From Tiliqua scincoides (lineage: Eukaryota; Chordata; Lepidosauria; Squamata; Scincidae), in contig NC_089824.1 in the NCBI RefSeq assembly GCF_035046505.1, positions 119,857,997 to 119,921,996 on the forward strand: a stretch of DNA of 64,000 bases, read 5' to 3'. The notes under the pieces were generated by a model. The model did no database searches. It was not told the origin of the DNA and saw only the letters and a program-made list of their open reading frames with translations. The stretch's first letter is position 1. Every line of letters starts with the position of its first letter. The translations under genes and the position numbers were made by a program. Below are positions 47,668-59,725 of the stretch, piece after piece.

Positions 47668-49644
47668 AACCTCCAGCTGCCCACAGCCCCAGCCAGATGC
47701 GGATCGCCCTCTCTCACCCTTTTTTTGCTTTGCTTTGCACAGCTTTCCTCTTCACCACTTGATGACAAAAGATATTTTTTTTATCTTAATATATGTCATG
47801 TCTAGTCAGTGATTCCTTTGACAAGTGAAGCATTAAACAACATGTAATTAAACGCCATGAACGTGGGACTTAATGGGGAGAAGTGGAATTGACATATCAT
47901 TCTGCCTGCTGTGCCGATGACTCACTTTGCATTGAAATTTCCTTTTGGAAGCTATTTGCTTGTAGTTTTTATGAAAATCAAGAGTTCTATTTTTCCCCCT
48001 CTCTTCTCCTTTTTTTTTTAACAACACATTCTTTATTAGAAGTGGATGAGTGCTAAAATGCATAATACTTCCTGCTCTGCATCCCATTCCCACCCTGATT
48101 TGCAGCCTATCAAGGTACTTACATTTATTATTGACTTCCAATTTAATATTAACTTGCAGCACAAAGTGCTGATCAAAATTGAATCAAGACACGCCTGTTG
48201 CTTTCCTAGTGCACTTATCATGTTGCTATAGCAACTGAAGGTGGTGCATTCATACACAATTTCAAAGACTCTGAGGAACCCTTCACAATTTGTACTGCAT
48301 TGTGTATGCGTGGTAAATCTATTGTGTGAGTTGCTTGGCAGGTCACTCACCTAATCCCTTTACCGGTGACAGACATCCTCTCCCCATACATTCCCCATTA
48401 TGCTTTAAGGTTGTTTGGGGAGGCCCTGGCTTGAGCACTCCTTTCATCTGAAGTGAAGAAGCTGAACACCAGGCTACGGAACTTGTTATCTAGCCATGCT
48501 AACCAGGCTGGCTCACTCTGAGCCTTAAGACAGTTGGCTACGGCTTAGTTTTCACTGGGGATCAACTGGCTATGTCTAGGTGTGCCACTTAAGACTGTAG
48601 GTGGGACTTGCATGAATGCTCCTTAGAGAGGTCCCTGCATATAAATAGGGGCCAGAATATTTTGGGATGTGTTCCATGAAAATTTGTTCCACTTCTGTGA
48701 AAATGCATCCAGATGTTCAGAGAAGGGATTTATTCACCCATGCCGAATCTCAGTGAGGGTCTTGCCCCTGCTTGTGTCAGCCACCTTCTGGAGGTATTTA
48801 GCTCTGCTTCTGAACATACACACTCAGTCCATTACCTAGTGAATTCTTTATCAAATGTTGTTTGAACCAAGTGGATAAATGAAATCACAGTGGGGGAGGG
48901 GGATGGACACAGACAACTCTTATCAGTGCATGGGGAAAAAAAATAACAGATGAAAACATCCATGCCACATTGCAATCAAGCAAAGACTAACAATACATAC
49001 ACGACAGTAACATTTTTTCTGGCTCTGACGTTTCAAGGAGAATGCTTGGTGAGGATTCTGACTCATTTACACTCTAGCTTTCTATATTGAGGAACTTTTC
49101 TGTGTTCAGTCTTGCAATCTCAATACTTCAGTTGACTTTCACTTCAGTGAAAAGTAGGTTGACATCTTGTCTGAATACAAAGGCTTTCTGCAGGGTGAGA
49201 AAGTTGTCCATCTGAGAAGTGTGCTTTATGGTTTGTGATGGCACCTCATTGTTTCTGTCCTGCTTTTATAAGCAAGTTGTAACTGGCAGCGCCAGCCAGG
49301 AATTGGATTATATGTATCTCAAATAAACATTTATTTCTCTGTTGCCATTGTTGAATAATCACATTTACCATTCATATAAAAAGTTAGAGCACTTCGCACA
49401 TTGTCTCTGTAATCCTTACAACAACCCTTCACTGCCTGAAAGTAAGATTTAGAGCCCTGGAGTTATAAATATGGTTTTAAACACAGGCCATCTGTCAGAA
49501 GGCAGTTTTGCTGATAAAGCAGCTGAGATGAAACTGGAACTGAAATAGGAGATTGCCTTTTACTTCATTCAGGGCCCTAGGGACATATTAGGGGACTGTG
49601 TGTTAAGTCTGGAAGAAAGACACATCTGGTTTCTAAGGAGAACT
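47668..49644. other. unique sequence
   Basis: No gene recognised. 47810-48250 is repeat-free and a candidate conserved non-coding region by appearance. 49385-49430 (CTTACAACAACCCTTCACTG) resembles L2/MIR wording, too short to assign. Confidence 0.3.
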
Positions 49645-49978
49645 ACATAGACCAGGGGTGCTCAATACGTCGATCGTGATCTACCAGTCGATCACCAAGC
49701 AAAATGAGTCGATCGCAGGCTTCTCTCCTGTCCATGCATCCCTGGGAGTGAGCCCCTGGCAGGCTTGTGAGCCCAGGGAGTGAGCCCCTGGCAGGCTTCT
49801 CCCTGGGAGAGGAGCCGCTGGCAGGTTTCTCTCCTGTCCAGGCATCCCTGGGAGTGAGCCCCGTTGACTCTACTGGGGCTGACTCATGAGTAGACCTGGA
49901 GAGGAGCCACTGGCAGGCTTCTCTCCAGTCCACACATCCCTGGGAGTGAGCCCCGTTGACTCTACTGGGGCTGACTTA

Positions 49979-50428
49979 CCTTTCCCCTGTTTTTGCACTG
50001 GTCTGTATAAAGATCTGCCCCCCCAACTTCCATCTGTTGGTTCTGTGTGCAAGGGGTTTTGCACTGGTCTTGCTGTGATGTCTATATAGAGATCTTCCCT
50101 CCCCCACACCTTTCCCCTGTTTTTGTACTGGTCTGTATAGAGATCTGCCCCCCCCCCAACTTCCATCTGTTGGTTCTGTGTGCAAGGGGTTTTGCACTGG
50201 TCTTGCTGTGATGTCTATATAGAGATCTTCCCTCCCCCACACCTTTCCCCTGTTTTTGTACTGGTCTGTATAGAGATCTGCCCCCCCCCAACTTCCATCT
50301 GTTGGTTCTGTGTGCAAGGGGTTTTGCACTAGTCTTGCTGTGATGTCTATATAGAGATCTTCCCTCCCCCACACCTTTCCCCTGTTTTTGCACTGGTCTG
50401 TTTAGAGATCTGCTCCCCCCCCCACTTG
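49979..50428. repeat. tandem array, about 130-133 bp unit, 3.4 copies
   Basis: The landmark TTTCCCCTGTTTTTG starts at 49981, 50111, 50244 and 50376, giving periods of 130, 133 and 132. Units are nearly identical. Differences are mainly C-run length near AGATCTGCCCC and single bases. The array lies wholly inside the hAT element. Confidence 0.95.
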
Positions 50429-50601
50429 TATTGGAATCGAGGAAGATCTGGTGAGGAGGTAGATGTGGTATCAGCAGTGGCCCCTTTAAGGGTAAGGCCT
50501 GGGCATCCAGCAGAGTGTGCTGCACAGCTGCAGCCACTTGAAGGCAATAGGGCCCTCAGGGATATAAGAGCACCTGAGGCAGGAAGGGCTCCACTTATTT
50601 A

Positions 50602-50769
50602 TGTGAGTCAGCCTTTTCCTACAGGAAGATCATTAAGTCCAAGTACCGTTCCACCATGACTGATGAACATTTGGAAGTGTGCTTGAGGCTGGCTGTCAGC
50701 AGCTACTGTCCAACTATGCATCCTTGGCTGATTCACTTCAGTGCAAGTCATCAAAGTAAACTCAAGTAA
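50602..50769 (+). pseudogene. hAT transposase C-terminal dimerisation region (hATC), fragment
   Basis: The frame reads 'CESAFSYRKIIKSKYRSTMT' then 'DEHLEVCLRLAVSSYCP' and stops at TAA 50767-50769. The 'SAFS..K.IKSKYRS.MTDEHL..CLRLAV.SY.P' pattern is that of the C-terminal end of ZBED5/GTF2IRD2-like hAT transposases. The catalytic DDE region and BED zinc finger are absent, so no transposition activity is expected. The stretch upstream to 50429 does not give a clear transposase reading. Confidence 0.85.
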
Positions 50770-51365
50770 TTACAAAAAATGTTTATAGTTAATAATGTTG
50801 TGTTGTGCAATATTGGCTCATGCGGTTATGCAAGGTACACCAACATACATTGTACACATAAATGTTATATGTTATGATGGTGCGAACATTGTAAAAAAAC
50901 CCTGGTAGATCTCCGGGCCTTGCTGGGTTTCAAAGTAGCTCTGGAGCCAAAAAAGTGTGAGCACCCCTGACATAGACAAAGAACCAGTGGGCTCAAATGA
51001 GGGTTGGTACCTTACTTCAGAAAAGTGAGGTTCAAAGTAATTTCCAGGGTTCCTCCCAAGGAGAAATATCTGAGAATTTTCAAGGGTTCCAAACAGGTTT
51101 CTGCACATCCCTTGTTGAAATGATGTGCTTCAGCTTACCCTGTCACCTGATCTTTGTTGCAAAGGAAGTTTCCCTGTCCATATCAACGGTTGCCAATGGT
51201 GGGGAACAGGGCAGAAAAATGTGCATAGTGATTATGCCATTTTTGGACTTTGGTGGCCATCCTTCATCTAGGGATGGAGGCTTTCTCAACTGAAGCTTCC
51301 TAAGATTCAACTTCAAGGGAGTTGACATATTGAGAGGTAGAGAGTCTGGTAAAGGAGCCTGTATG

Positions 51366-51941
51366 CAGTGGCATAACTAATGATCATGTAGCCTGGTGCC
51401 AAGCTCAAAATGTTGCCTCAGAAGTGATGTCACAACCGGAAGTGACATCACACCTAGGCTTTTTAAAAAGTGAAGTTGGGACGAACCCACCTCCTCCCCT
51501 CAGCAGCTCATCACCCACTTGCTCTGCTGCCCCCAGTTAGTGGCATAGCTAAGGCATCTATCTGCAACCAAGATTTTGTAGCCCCCCCCTCATGACCAAA
51601 TCAAATTTAATTAAGTAGATAAATAAAGTTATTGGTTCCATGCTAAATCATAATAACATCTCATTGGCACTCAGAACAAACAGTCTCATAGGTCAAAGTT
51701 AAGTTTGAGTACAGCAAATCCACTTTTTGTTCCAAAGTCAGTTGTGTTTTCATTTTCTGGTTAATTGGCCATACCTTTTCATAGAACACATATTCCAATG
51801 ATATATAAGATGATGGTATAATTCATTCATATCAAGATTTTCACAATTTTGGTCACTAGTATCAAGCACAGCTTGTTGCCCCCCTAAAGCTTGATGCCCG
51901 GTGCAACTGCTACCCCCTGCACCCTCTTAGTTATGCCACTG
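51366..51941 (+). mobile_element. hAT-type MITE, CAGTGGCATAACTAA ends, perfect 8-bp duplication
   Basis: CCTGTATG flanks both sides (51358-51365, 51942-51949). The ends are CAGTGGCATAACTAA and TTAGTTATGCCACTG, a perfect 15-bp inverted pair. The doubled module is present: CAGAAGTGATGTCACA (51419-51434) and CCGGAAGTGACATCAC (51436-51451), 53 bp from the left end. A further end-like copy, AGTTAGTGGCATAGCTAAGG (51536-51555), lies inside, so the element may be a composite. Confidence 0.9.
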
Positions 51942-52402
51942 CCTGTATGCACAGGAGAGGATGTTCTCTTTGAGAAATGAGAGATATAAAATATATTTCC
52001 AAATTGACCATTCCAGTATACTAGTTGAGGCTGTCACTAAGTCAGAGTTGCAGCTTTGCAGTATGCAGCATATATCATACTGCGTACATGCTTCTGCTTA
52101 GACAGATAATGAACTTTCCAAGGAGAAATATTCATTCCAAGGACTCCCACCCACCCAAGAGGCCCCTTTTCTGCAGAGGTCAGTGCAGAAGTCATGATGA
52201 GTTGAAGTTTTTGCATAGTCATATGACAAAGAACATTACTTAAAAAGTTTCATTTCTGAAAAATAATCAGAGCTGACTTTCAGTAATGCCTTTTTGGGTT
52301 CTACCACCCTAGTAATGTGGCATTAGAGCAATCTAATTAGTCCACACCTCACAGTTAGCACAAATATAGAGCTAATATCCATTATTTGTTGCCACAGCAA
52401 TA

Positions 52403-52725
52403 CAGGCGTGCGCCTCTTAGCAACCGTCCACTTAACAACAGACTGCATATATGATGTGGGTCAAAGCAGAATAAAGATGCTCTTAATGAGGTAATTGCGT
52501 CTCCCGCAGCCTGCAGCAGAGTGTCTGTTTACACAACAGAGAGGTTCTTAATGCAAAGAAGAGGCAATCTATCTCCAGTAGCCTGTGCAGCCATCTAGTG
52601 TCTGGCAGGAAGTGTCTGTTTACACAACAAAGGCACTAGATTGAACTGAATGTTCACTTAATGACCTAATCACATAACAACAGGGATAGGAGAACTTATC
52701 CCCGTTGTTAAGTGGCGCATACCTG
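52403..52725. mobile_element. pogo/Tigger-like MITE
   Basis: It is flanked by TA on both sides. The ends CAGGCGTGCGCCTCTTAGC and, inward from the right, CAGGTATGCGCCACTTAAC are close inverted partners. An internal direct repeat, GTGTCTGTTTACACAACA, occurs at 52522-52539 and 52613-52630. No coding sequence. Confidence 0.8.
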
Positions 52726-52909
52726 TATTCTCATCCCTTGCAACTAACTCTTTGGTGTCTCAAGTCTATAAATAATTTCACCTCAGTCCTGTGGTTCAGT
52801 GATCCCTCACTGGAGAACATATTAGGGCTGAGCTTAATCCCACCAGATATTTTGGGTGCTGTTGGGCGAATACAACTAGGGGAGGTACAATACAATCCGA
52901 TACATATTT

Positions 52910-52975
52910 AACCCGAAGTCCCGCCATGTTCAGTGGGGTTTACTTCTATGTAAGTGTATATTGGATTGCAGCCTG
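52910..52975. repeat. short palindromic squamate repeat, diverged
   Basis: GTGGGGTTTACTTCTATGTA-like core (52934-52953) with preceding CCGAAGTCCCGCCAT, ending TTGGATTGCAGCC. A decayed member of the 8697-8775 family. Confidence 0.5.
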
Positions 52976-53385
52976 ACAACCCAATCCTCCCTAACTCTGC
53001 ATTGGTACCAATGTAGTGTCCACTGCATCCCATGGAGGAGGTTTGGCAACATTTGTTCCTTCCCCCGTGTAAGCCCCCACTGCCCCAATCTATCAGTTTG
53101 GACCTATGTTAGTGATATTGCTGGTGTAAGTCTGCACAGGCAAAATGGCCGTTGCTGCATCCAATGACCGCTGAGCAGCCACCAGCGGCTTGGGAAGAGG
53201 ACATTCACCTCCTTCCCTGGGTAAGGGAGGAGGCTCCACAATAGGGCTACTTGACTCTGCGCTGGCTTTAGCCGGAGCAGAATAAAGAATGCTGACTTAG
53301 CATGGCTTGTGCTGAGCCAGCGCCAGCCCATCAGTGAGGGCTGGTGGAGGACTGACACTGGCCCAATTGGATCAGGCCGTCAATC
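52976..53385. repeat. copy of dispersed 'CCCAATCCTA' family
   Basis: It begins CAACCCAATCCTCCC and ends near GGCCCAATTGGATCAGGCC. The interior shows the AACATTTGTTCCTTCCCCC block and GCTGAGCCAGCGCC wording. The next 53386-53800 may be a second copy. Confidence 0.45.
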
Positions 53386-53800
53386 CCCGCACTGCCAATG
53401 ATACCAGAGTGTGTGCCACAGGGGACATTCCCAGAGGTCTCATCAGGGTAAAGGAATATTTTGTTCCCATACCCAGGGATAACATTTTACTGTCTGAACG
53501 AGAAGGATAGGAAAGATATCAGTGGCCCTGCTGCTGCCAATACTGCCTCGTTCCTGGCCTCAATCTGCCTCCTTCCTCACCGTGGTCTTTGTTCTATTCT
53601 TCCCCCTACCCACCCTGTTCCATTCACTCCCACCTCCCTCACTGATTTAACTGGCACTGGGGTTTCTCCTTGGCAGGTTGCTGGTATGCGATCATGGTTG
53701 CTTGCTACTTGTGGCAGCAGCCTGCCTGCATGTGACAGCCACAGACCACGTTATGCCTCTGGAACATGAGTTTCAGCAGCATGGCAGCCTGATAGGCCCT

Positions 53801-54867
53801 TAGTCATGACTAACTCAACTTAAGTTACAACCTAATAACATCAGCATATCCACTGTGTACCAAGCATATGAGCACACTTCATCTCCAGTAGCACAAGCCA
53901 TTATTTCTACCCATCCGTTTAAGCCAGTCTATGGGAACATCTTACAAAATGCCAGAACAATATAGGCTGATATAAAATGATTCCAGTTCTGTTGGCATTC
54001 TGAAATGTAGCATAGAATATGCTTTCCACACTATATATCATAAGAATGGTCTTTTAAAACTTCCAACTTGCACATACTCCATTAAAATTTTTTTTTTTTT
54101 AAGATTTAAAAGAAGAAAAAAGAAATCATTATCATAACAAGTATGGTGTTATAGTTTCAGTTAGAGTAGGAGTGTCCAGTGTTTCAACCTGTAATCAAAA
54201 TGGCTAGAAGACAGCATATTCCTGAGTCCTGATCAAAAACCCATTGAAAATGTGAAAGCTCTTCACTCTGGAAAAAATATGGCACAGACCAACAGATCTT
54301 TAACTATAATGACACAATAATCTTTCACTAGGTTATTACTTTAATTAACTTTTTAATGGACTTTTTACAAAAGACCATTTGCAATTAAGATGTATACTTA
54401 GCGGACTGAATTGTTCTGTGTGAATTCATTATATGAAGTCTTTTCTAATAATGCATGCATGGTTATGAAATTTCAGTTATAACTTTGACTGCATATAGTC
54501 TTACATAAAAGCAATGACATTGGTGATATTGGTATTTGTCAAGGCATGATTTCCCAAATATAATACAAAATGCACTAATGTCTGTGTACACAGATATTTA
54601 TATTTAAATGAGAGTCATGATCCTTCTATGCATGAAAATAGATAAATTCATCTCCAAGGCAGTTTGCTGAGCTATGATCTATTCATTCCCCTACCATCTC
54701 CCCACAAACAGGCTATTTTCTCATTTCCCAGTTAGTTTATGGAATTAGCCATGAGATGAGATCCTTTCAGGAAGAACAGGTTTATCAACAGCTATTTGGC
54801 ACAACAGCCAAATATAATGTCTGCATTAAGAGGCGATGCACCTAGAAACACCAGTTAACCCATTAAC
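53801..54867. other. unique AT-rich sequence
   Basis: No gene or element recognised. Confidence 0.3.
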
Positions 54868-55345
54868 AGCCCAGTTGTATCTCCCATCAACCCAGAGTAT
54901 GCACTGTCACTGTTGTAGTCTGTGCTGCATGCTGTGGACAGCTGGGGACCAGACAGCCTGGGGAGGTAAGTAAAGAAATGTTTTACTTGCCTCCCTATAG
55001 ACCATCTGGTCTCCAATGTGTCTCCTCAGAAGTATGCCAGCTCTTTTGCTAGTCTCTGGGGAGTGGGGATAGGATCCTGCATGCACAGCAGCTGTCAAGA
55101 TCCACCCCTTTCCATCCCTAGCCAGCCCTGCTCCCTACCCTGATCTGCCCCGCCACTGACATATCACCAACAACTGAAGTTCTATGGGTAGATCCTCCAC
55201 AGCTTACTACTGGAGGCACCCAGAACAGAACAGTGGAACAGAACAGTGGAATGGCTGTTGTGTCAGGGTTCTGGGCCATATGCTAGCTGATTGTGAGATC
55301 TACCAGCTTATGGCCTGGATAGGATTTGGCCAAAAAATTATTAAG
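54868..55345. repeat. copy of dispersed 'CCCAATCCTA' family
   Basis: It begins ACAGCCCAGTTGTATC and ends TGGATAGGATTTGGCC. It contains the GGGGAGGTAAGTAAAG block and C-rich right half. Confidence 0.45.
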
Positions 55346-56827
55346 GTCCAAAATGCTTCACAATGACTGGGATCACTAGAGACACTACAGTGGTGCCCTT
55401 TCATTCAAGGATAAAATAAGGATAGGATTAAAAATGATAAAAGCTTAGCTTAGGGATTATTAAGGCAATAGTTAAGGCAATGATAAAATCTGTCCCACAT
55501 ACTGGATGACTCAGCCCATACTGGCTAGGATTCTAAGGGATGCAATGCGTTCCTGTGTGCACACAAGTACATTGCACCTCCTGGGGGTCCTTGAAATAGC
55601 TCTTCCTCCACATATACTCCTCTCATCATGCTGAACAATAAATCATCAAGTTATATTAAGCTGCTTTTTCTGTACTGTATATATGTAAGACAAGTGGAAA
55701 TAAAATCAGGCTGATATTTACTCGTACGTATACATAAATATATATGTATACATTTTTTAAATAATCAGGAGGTAGTGGCAGCTGGGTACACATAGAACAT
55801 GGAGGCAGTTAATGAAATGGAAGATATTCCAAGTAAAAAGAATACAACAGTGTTCTGGGATTCTGAAGTTAATGGGCAGAGGATGCAATTAAAGCTAACA
55901 TGGTAGATAGATTAGGATGAGATATTTGTATGCAACAAGATAAGTTAGTTCACGCCAGGTTTTGAGAGGAGCTATACACTCTAATTTTTTTTTTTAAGGG
56001 TTTAACAAAGATTTAAAATAGAGCAGTGTGGGGACTTTGGGGGAAAGGACATCAGATGGATAGGTATGGTTCAACTGAAGTTGAACATTTTGATAAAATG
56101 CCCTTGATTTGAATGGGATAGTCCAAACAGAGCACATGCTTAATTCTCCCTCTGAATCAATGAGAAATATAGATGACGATCACAATTTCTTTAACATTTG
56201 CAGGATGGGTGATCATTGTTGAATAAGGCCAAAAGAAGAAAAAGGGAAACAATGCAATATAGAGGTCTTTGGCATTGGTGCTACTAGAGCCAGGACTGCT
56301 TCAGTATGTTTGTACATAGAATTCCAGTTCTGATGCACAGCCTGGATTCCACAAAATACCTGCTTCCAATGCCTTTATTTTTAAAATGTGTGTTCCTAGT
56401 CCTCACACTTATGGAAAGATATTTGGAAGAAACTCTGCTTTTCCTGGTGTGTGTACGCACAAAACAAACATATTTTGTGTAGTAGACACATGCAAATGTC
56501 TACTTATTTGTGGCTTCATGGCTCATGGGTCTACGCTTCTCCTAGTCATATCATCTACTTATCCCTATAGCTCATTCATTCATTAGAGCACTCAGATTCT
56601 GCAACATTCTCAAATGTCATAGTTGGAGAACATACTGCAGTTGCTATGGAAATGCTTCTAAAATTGGGTCCTCCTGGTGAACTGTCAGCTGTTCATGCAG
56701 GAGTACATGGATTGACAGTCTTGACATGAGTCTCCACACTCTTCCCAGGGTGCCCAGGAATGCAGAGTAGAGTCTTTGAGATGCACTGCATCATGACCTC
56801 AGTTCACATGTTGAGTACTTGTGCACC
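55346..56827. other. unique AT-rich sequence
   Basis: No gene, array or terminal repeats recognised. Short TATA-like runs occur near 55676 and 55735. Confidence 0.3.
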
Positions 56828-56880
56828 TCCCTTGCATCTGGGATTCTGACATAGCCCATTTCTAAAATCAGGAGGTTGCA
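56828..56880 (-). mobile_element. CR1 3' UTR fragment
   Basis: These 53 bp are almost identical to 6795-6848 in the CR1 at 6664-7353 (CCCTCCCTTGCATCTGG and GACATAGCCCATTTCTAAAA). Nothing more of CR1 flanks it, so it is an isolated fragment. Confidence 0.8.
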
Positions 56881-57479
56881 CTGCATTTTCATTGTCATGG
56901 CACAGAATATGAACAACCATATGTTTGATGTCACTCTAGTTGGGAGAGTAGTCAGAATTGGAGAATTGATCCAAATAATACCATAACCAAGACTAAAGAA
57001 TTACAGTAACTGAGATCTTGGGACTAAGGAAATTGGAAACTGTTACACACTTTTCAATTAAGAAAGTTCTAGCATTACGTAAAGCTGCTCTTGCACACTG
57101 GAGGCTTCTTGCCATCTGTATGTACCTAAGCAAATGTAAGCAAAAAGTTCACAGATCTCAGCTTCCTGAACTTCTCTTTTGTCAGAATATATTTCATTGT
57201 TAGGCTAAAAAATAACTTACTCATCGTCGTTGCAGATGAGAGTCCTGAAAACAGCCATGAGTTTCTCAACAGTTATTGTGGATCTGTGAAAAAGAAGAAA
57301 TGGCAGATCATTGAACAAGATGTTGTGAAATGAAGTGAGTTGCATAGAATAGAGAAGGTTGGACCATAACAGGCACTTTGAGAAACAGCAAGCTATTCAA
57401 CAACCTGGAAGAAAAACTGCACTGTCAAGTAGCTTGAAAGTAGAAGCGTTTGCAAGTTGATAGCAATGTGCTTAGGGAG

Positions 57480-57945
57480 CACTGAGGAGCACTCACCTAT
57501 TCTCAATGCCTTTCCTAATGATCCCAAGCATAGAATTAGCCCTCTTCACTGCCACTGCACATTGGGTCAGCACTTTCATCGAGCTGTCCACAAACACCCC
57601 AAGATCTCTCTCCTGATCTGTCTCAGACAGCTCAGAACCCATTAGCCTATATGTAAAGTTTTGATTCTTTGCCCCAGTGTGCATGACTTAACACTTACTT
57701 ACATTGAAACACATCTGTCATTTTGCTGCCCAGTGTCCCAGTTTGGAGAGATACTTCTGGAGCTCTTCACAATCTCTTCTGCCCTTCACCACTTGGAAAA
57801 GTTTGGTGTTGTCTTCAAACTTGGCCACCTCACTGCTCACCCCTGTCTCCAGGTCATTTATGAACAGGTTGAAAAGTACAAGTCCCAGGACAGATCTTTG
57901 GGACACTCCACTTTCCACCTCTCTCCATTGTGAAAATTGCCCGTT
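57480..57945 (-). pseudogene. CR1 LINE reverse-transcriptase fragment, old
   Basis: On the minus strand it reads 'VESGVSQRSVLGLVLFNLFI' then 'VAKFEDNTKL', 'KLGHWAAK', an in-frame stop, and 'RLMGSELSETDQERDLGVFV' to 'ANSMLGIIRKGIENR'. These are CR1 RT motifs in the right order. The catalytic FADD has become FEDN. In-frame stops lie between the two readable parts. The copy is truncated at both ends and inactive. Confidence 0.85.
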
Positions 57946-58488
57946 TATTGGGCTTTAAAGGGCATTAAAGGGTAAAGGGGCTTTGGTGGTTTGTCCCCAT
58001 CATGGTTCTGATCATGTCCACAGCCTCACACATGCTGTTTTTAAAGAGAGAGAGAAAGAAAAAAAACTTCTCTTGTTACAGGTTATTTGGGGATTTTGAA
58101 CAGATGTTCGACAGATGTTACAGAGAATGCTTGTTTGGATGTGGACCAATAAACATGGCTGAGAGATTATGACATGGCTGAAGTTATTCTGATATTCTCC
58201 AACTTCAAGCAAGGGATAAGGCTTCAGAAATGTGAAGTGGCCTTGCCTGACCTTTTGGAGAGACCACCACATATTCTCTGGCCATTGGTCCTTCCATATC
58301 ACCAGTTGTATCAGCCAGAGACAAGAGATGATAAAGCAATAAGAGATGGCCTGTCAGGTTGGAGGGTCATCACAGTATCCAAGTAAGGAGAAAGCAATAA
58401 CACTTGACTGGCAGAGTGATGATATCCAAGAAGAGGAAGGCATGAGGAATAAGAAAACAAGAAGCTAAAAAGTGGGATTCAATTGGGA

Positions 58489-58672
58489 CAGGGTGGCCAG
58501 ATACAATGAAGGACAAACTGCTTATATATTTCATCATTGTATGGAAGAGGGAATTTTGGTAGGTGCAGCTTCTGAAACCTTGTCATGTTGAACTGTATCT
58601 GCCAAAATTCCCTCTTCTGTACAATTGTTGACGGCAGATGCACTCTGGTCTCCATTGTATCTGGTCACCCTG
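58489..58672. mobile_element. hAT-type foldback MITE
   Basis: The ends are CAGGGTGGCCAGATACAATG and, inward from the right, CAGGGTGACCAGATACAATG, 19 of 20 identical. The flanks AATTGGGA and GATATGGA match at 5 of 8. A second inverted pair sits inside: GAAGAGGGAATTTTGG (58543-58558) with CCAAAATTCCCTCTTC (58602-58617). Confidence 0.8.
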
Positions 58673-59717
58673 GATATGGATAAGTTTTGCAAATTAATAT
58701 GAAGACCAGTTGGCACTGTGAACAAAATCAATTCAATGCCTTCTGTAATCAAAATAAAGCTTTCCTAACATTAGCGTTTGTGTCTTGAGACTCATTCTGG
58801 AGCAATGACAGCGACCCCCTTGGCAGAGGCCCCTGGGCTGGGCTGAAGTACTAAAGTCCCCTAACCCTTGTGGTCTGGGGCTGTTTTGTTGCCTGTCTGC
58901 ATGTCATTTTCTGTTGAAAAGCAGAACATGGAAAAGGAAGTAACACATTTGGGGACATGTCAAGTACAACCCTAGGAATCCCAGCATGTTATGTAAACTT
59001 CTGACAATGCACTGTTCATCCTTAGGCTAATGTAACTTGTGAAAAGAGAGATAAAAATCACAGTTGCTTCTCTTTTTAACAGATTCAGATATCATTGATT
59101 AGACTCCAGTTTTCATTACTTGAATTACTGGCAAATAAAGTAGAGGTCCTTTGACTTTGCTCTTTGAATGTCAAGCAACAAAGAAGCTCATAGTCTTCGG
59201 TTTGCCCAACTAATTGCCAATTCTCTTTCCATAACGAGGTTTAATGTTTTTGACTGAAATTAACCATCCATGCCTTGCAGAATGTGTATTTAAAAGAACT
59301 CCTGCTACTGCCTTGGAATTTTCATTTTGCAGAATTCTTGTAAACATGGAAAAATTAACTTGTACATCTGGTTTACTTAATTAACATCCCGGTTTGGGGG
59401 GGGGGGGTTCTTTTTCCCCATTCAAGTAAATAAGATCTGACACTTCCATACAACTATGGCTGTAATCCAAATCTATTGGCATTAACCTTTATTATTATTT
59501 TTATTGTTATTAATTTCAGTGCCCAGAAGGAATTTAGGAATTTCAAAACAAGGGCATTGGCAGTCTTCGTTCTTTTTTACTTGCATGTGGAATAGTCAAT
59601 GGACATTAAATTAAGAATGATCTGAATATCATTTAGGAAACCAGAAGGTGGACTTAAATCTATAGGGCACAACAGCAGGAAGATTTGACTGCCATGCAAA
59701 ATGCTTTCTGACTAGTC
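58673..59717. other. unique sequence
   Basis: No gene recognised. 59050-59390 is AT-rich and repeat-free. G and T runs near 59396-59415. Confidence 0.3.
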
Positions 59718-59725
59718 CATGGAAT

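Larger units (their letters stand above)
49653..50969 (+). mobile_element. hAT transposon derivative with transposase remnant
   Basis: ACATAGAC is exactly repeated at 49645-49652 and 50970-50977. The ends are CAGGGGTGCTCA and its perfect complement. Near both ends lie 'GATCTACC' phrases (GTGATCTACCAG at 49677-49688 and its complement about 50906-50914). The interior holds degenerate repeats of TGGGAGTGAGCCCC (49740-49960), a 130-bp tandem array (49979-50428) and the C-terminal transposase region at 50602-50769. It is internally deleted and non-autonomous; the exact duplications suggest a recent insertion. Confidence 0.9.

Noticed and set aside
49870-50537. Repetitive open frames of 98-151 codons on the minus strand
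   Set aside because: They arise because the 130-bp tandem unit happens to stay open. The protein repeats follow the DNA array and match no family.
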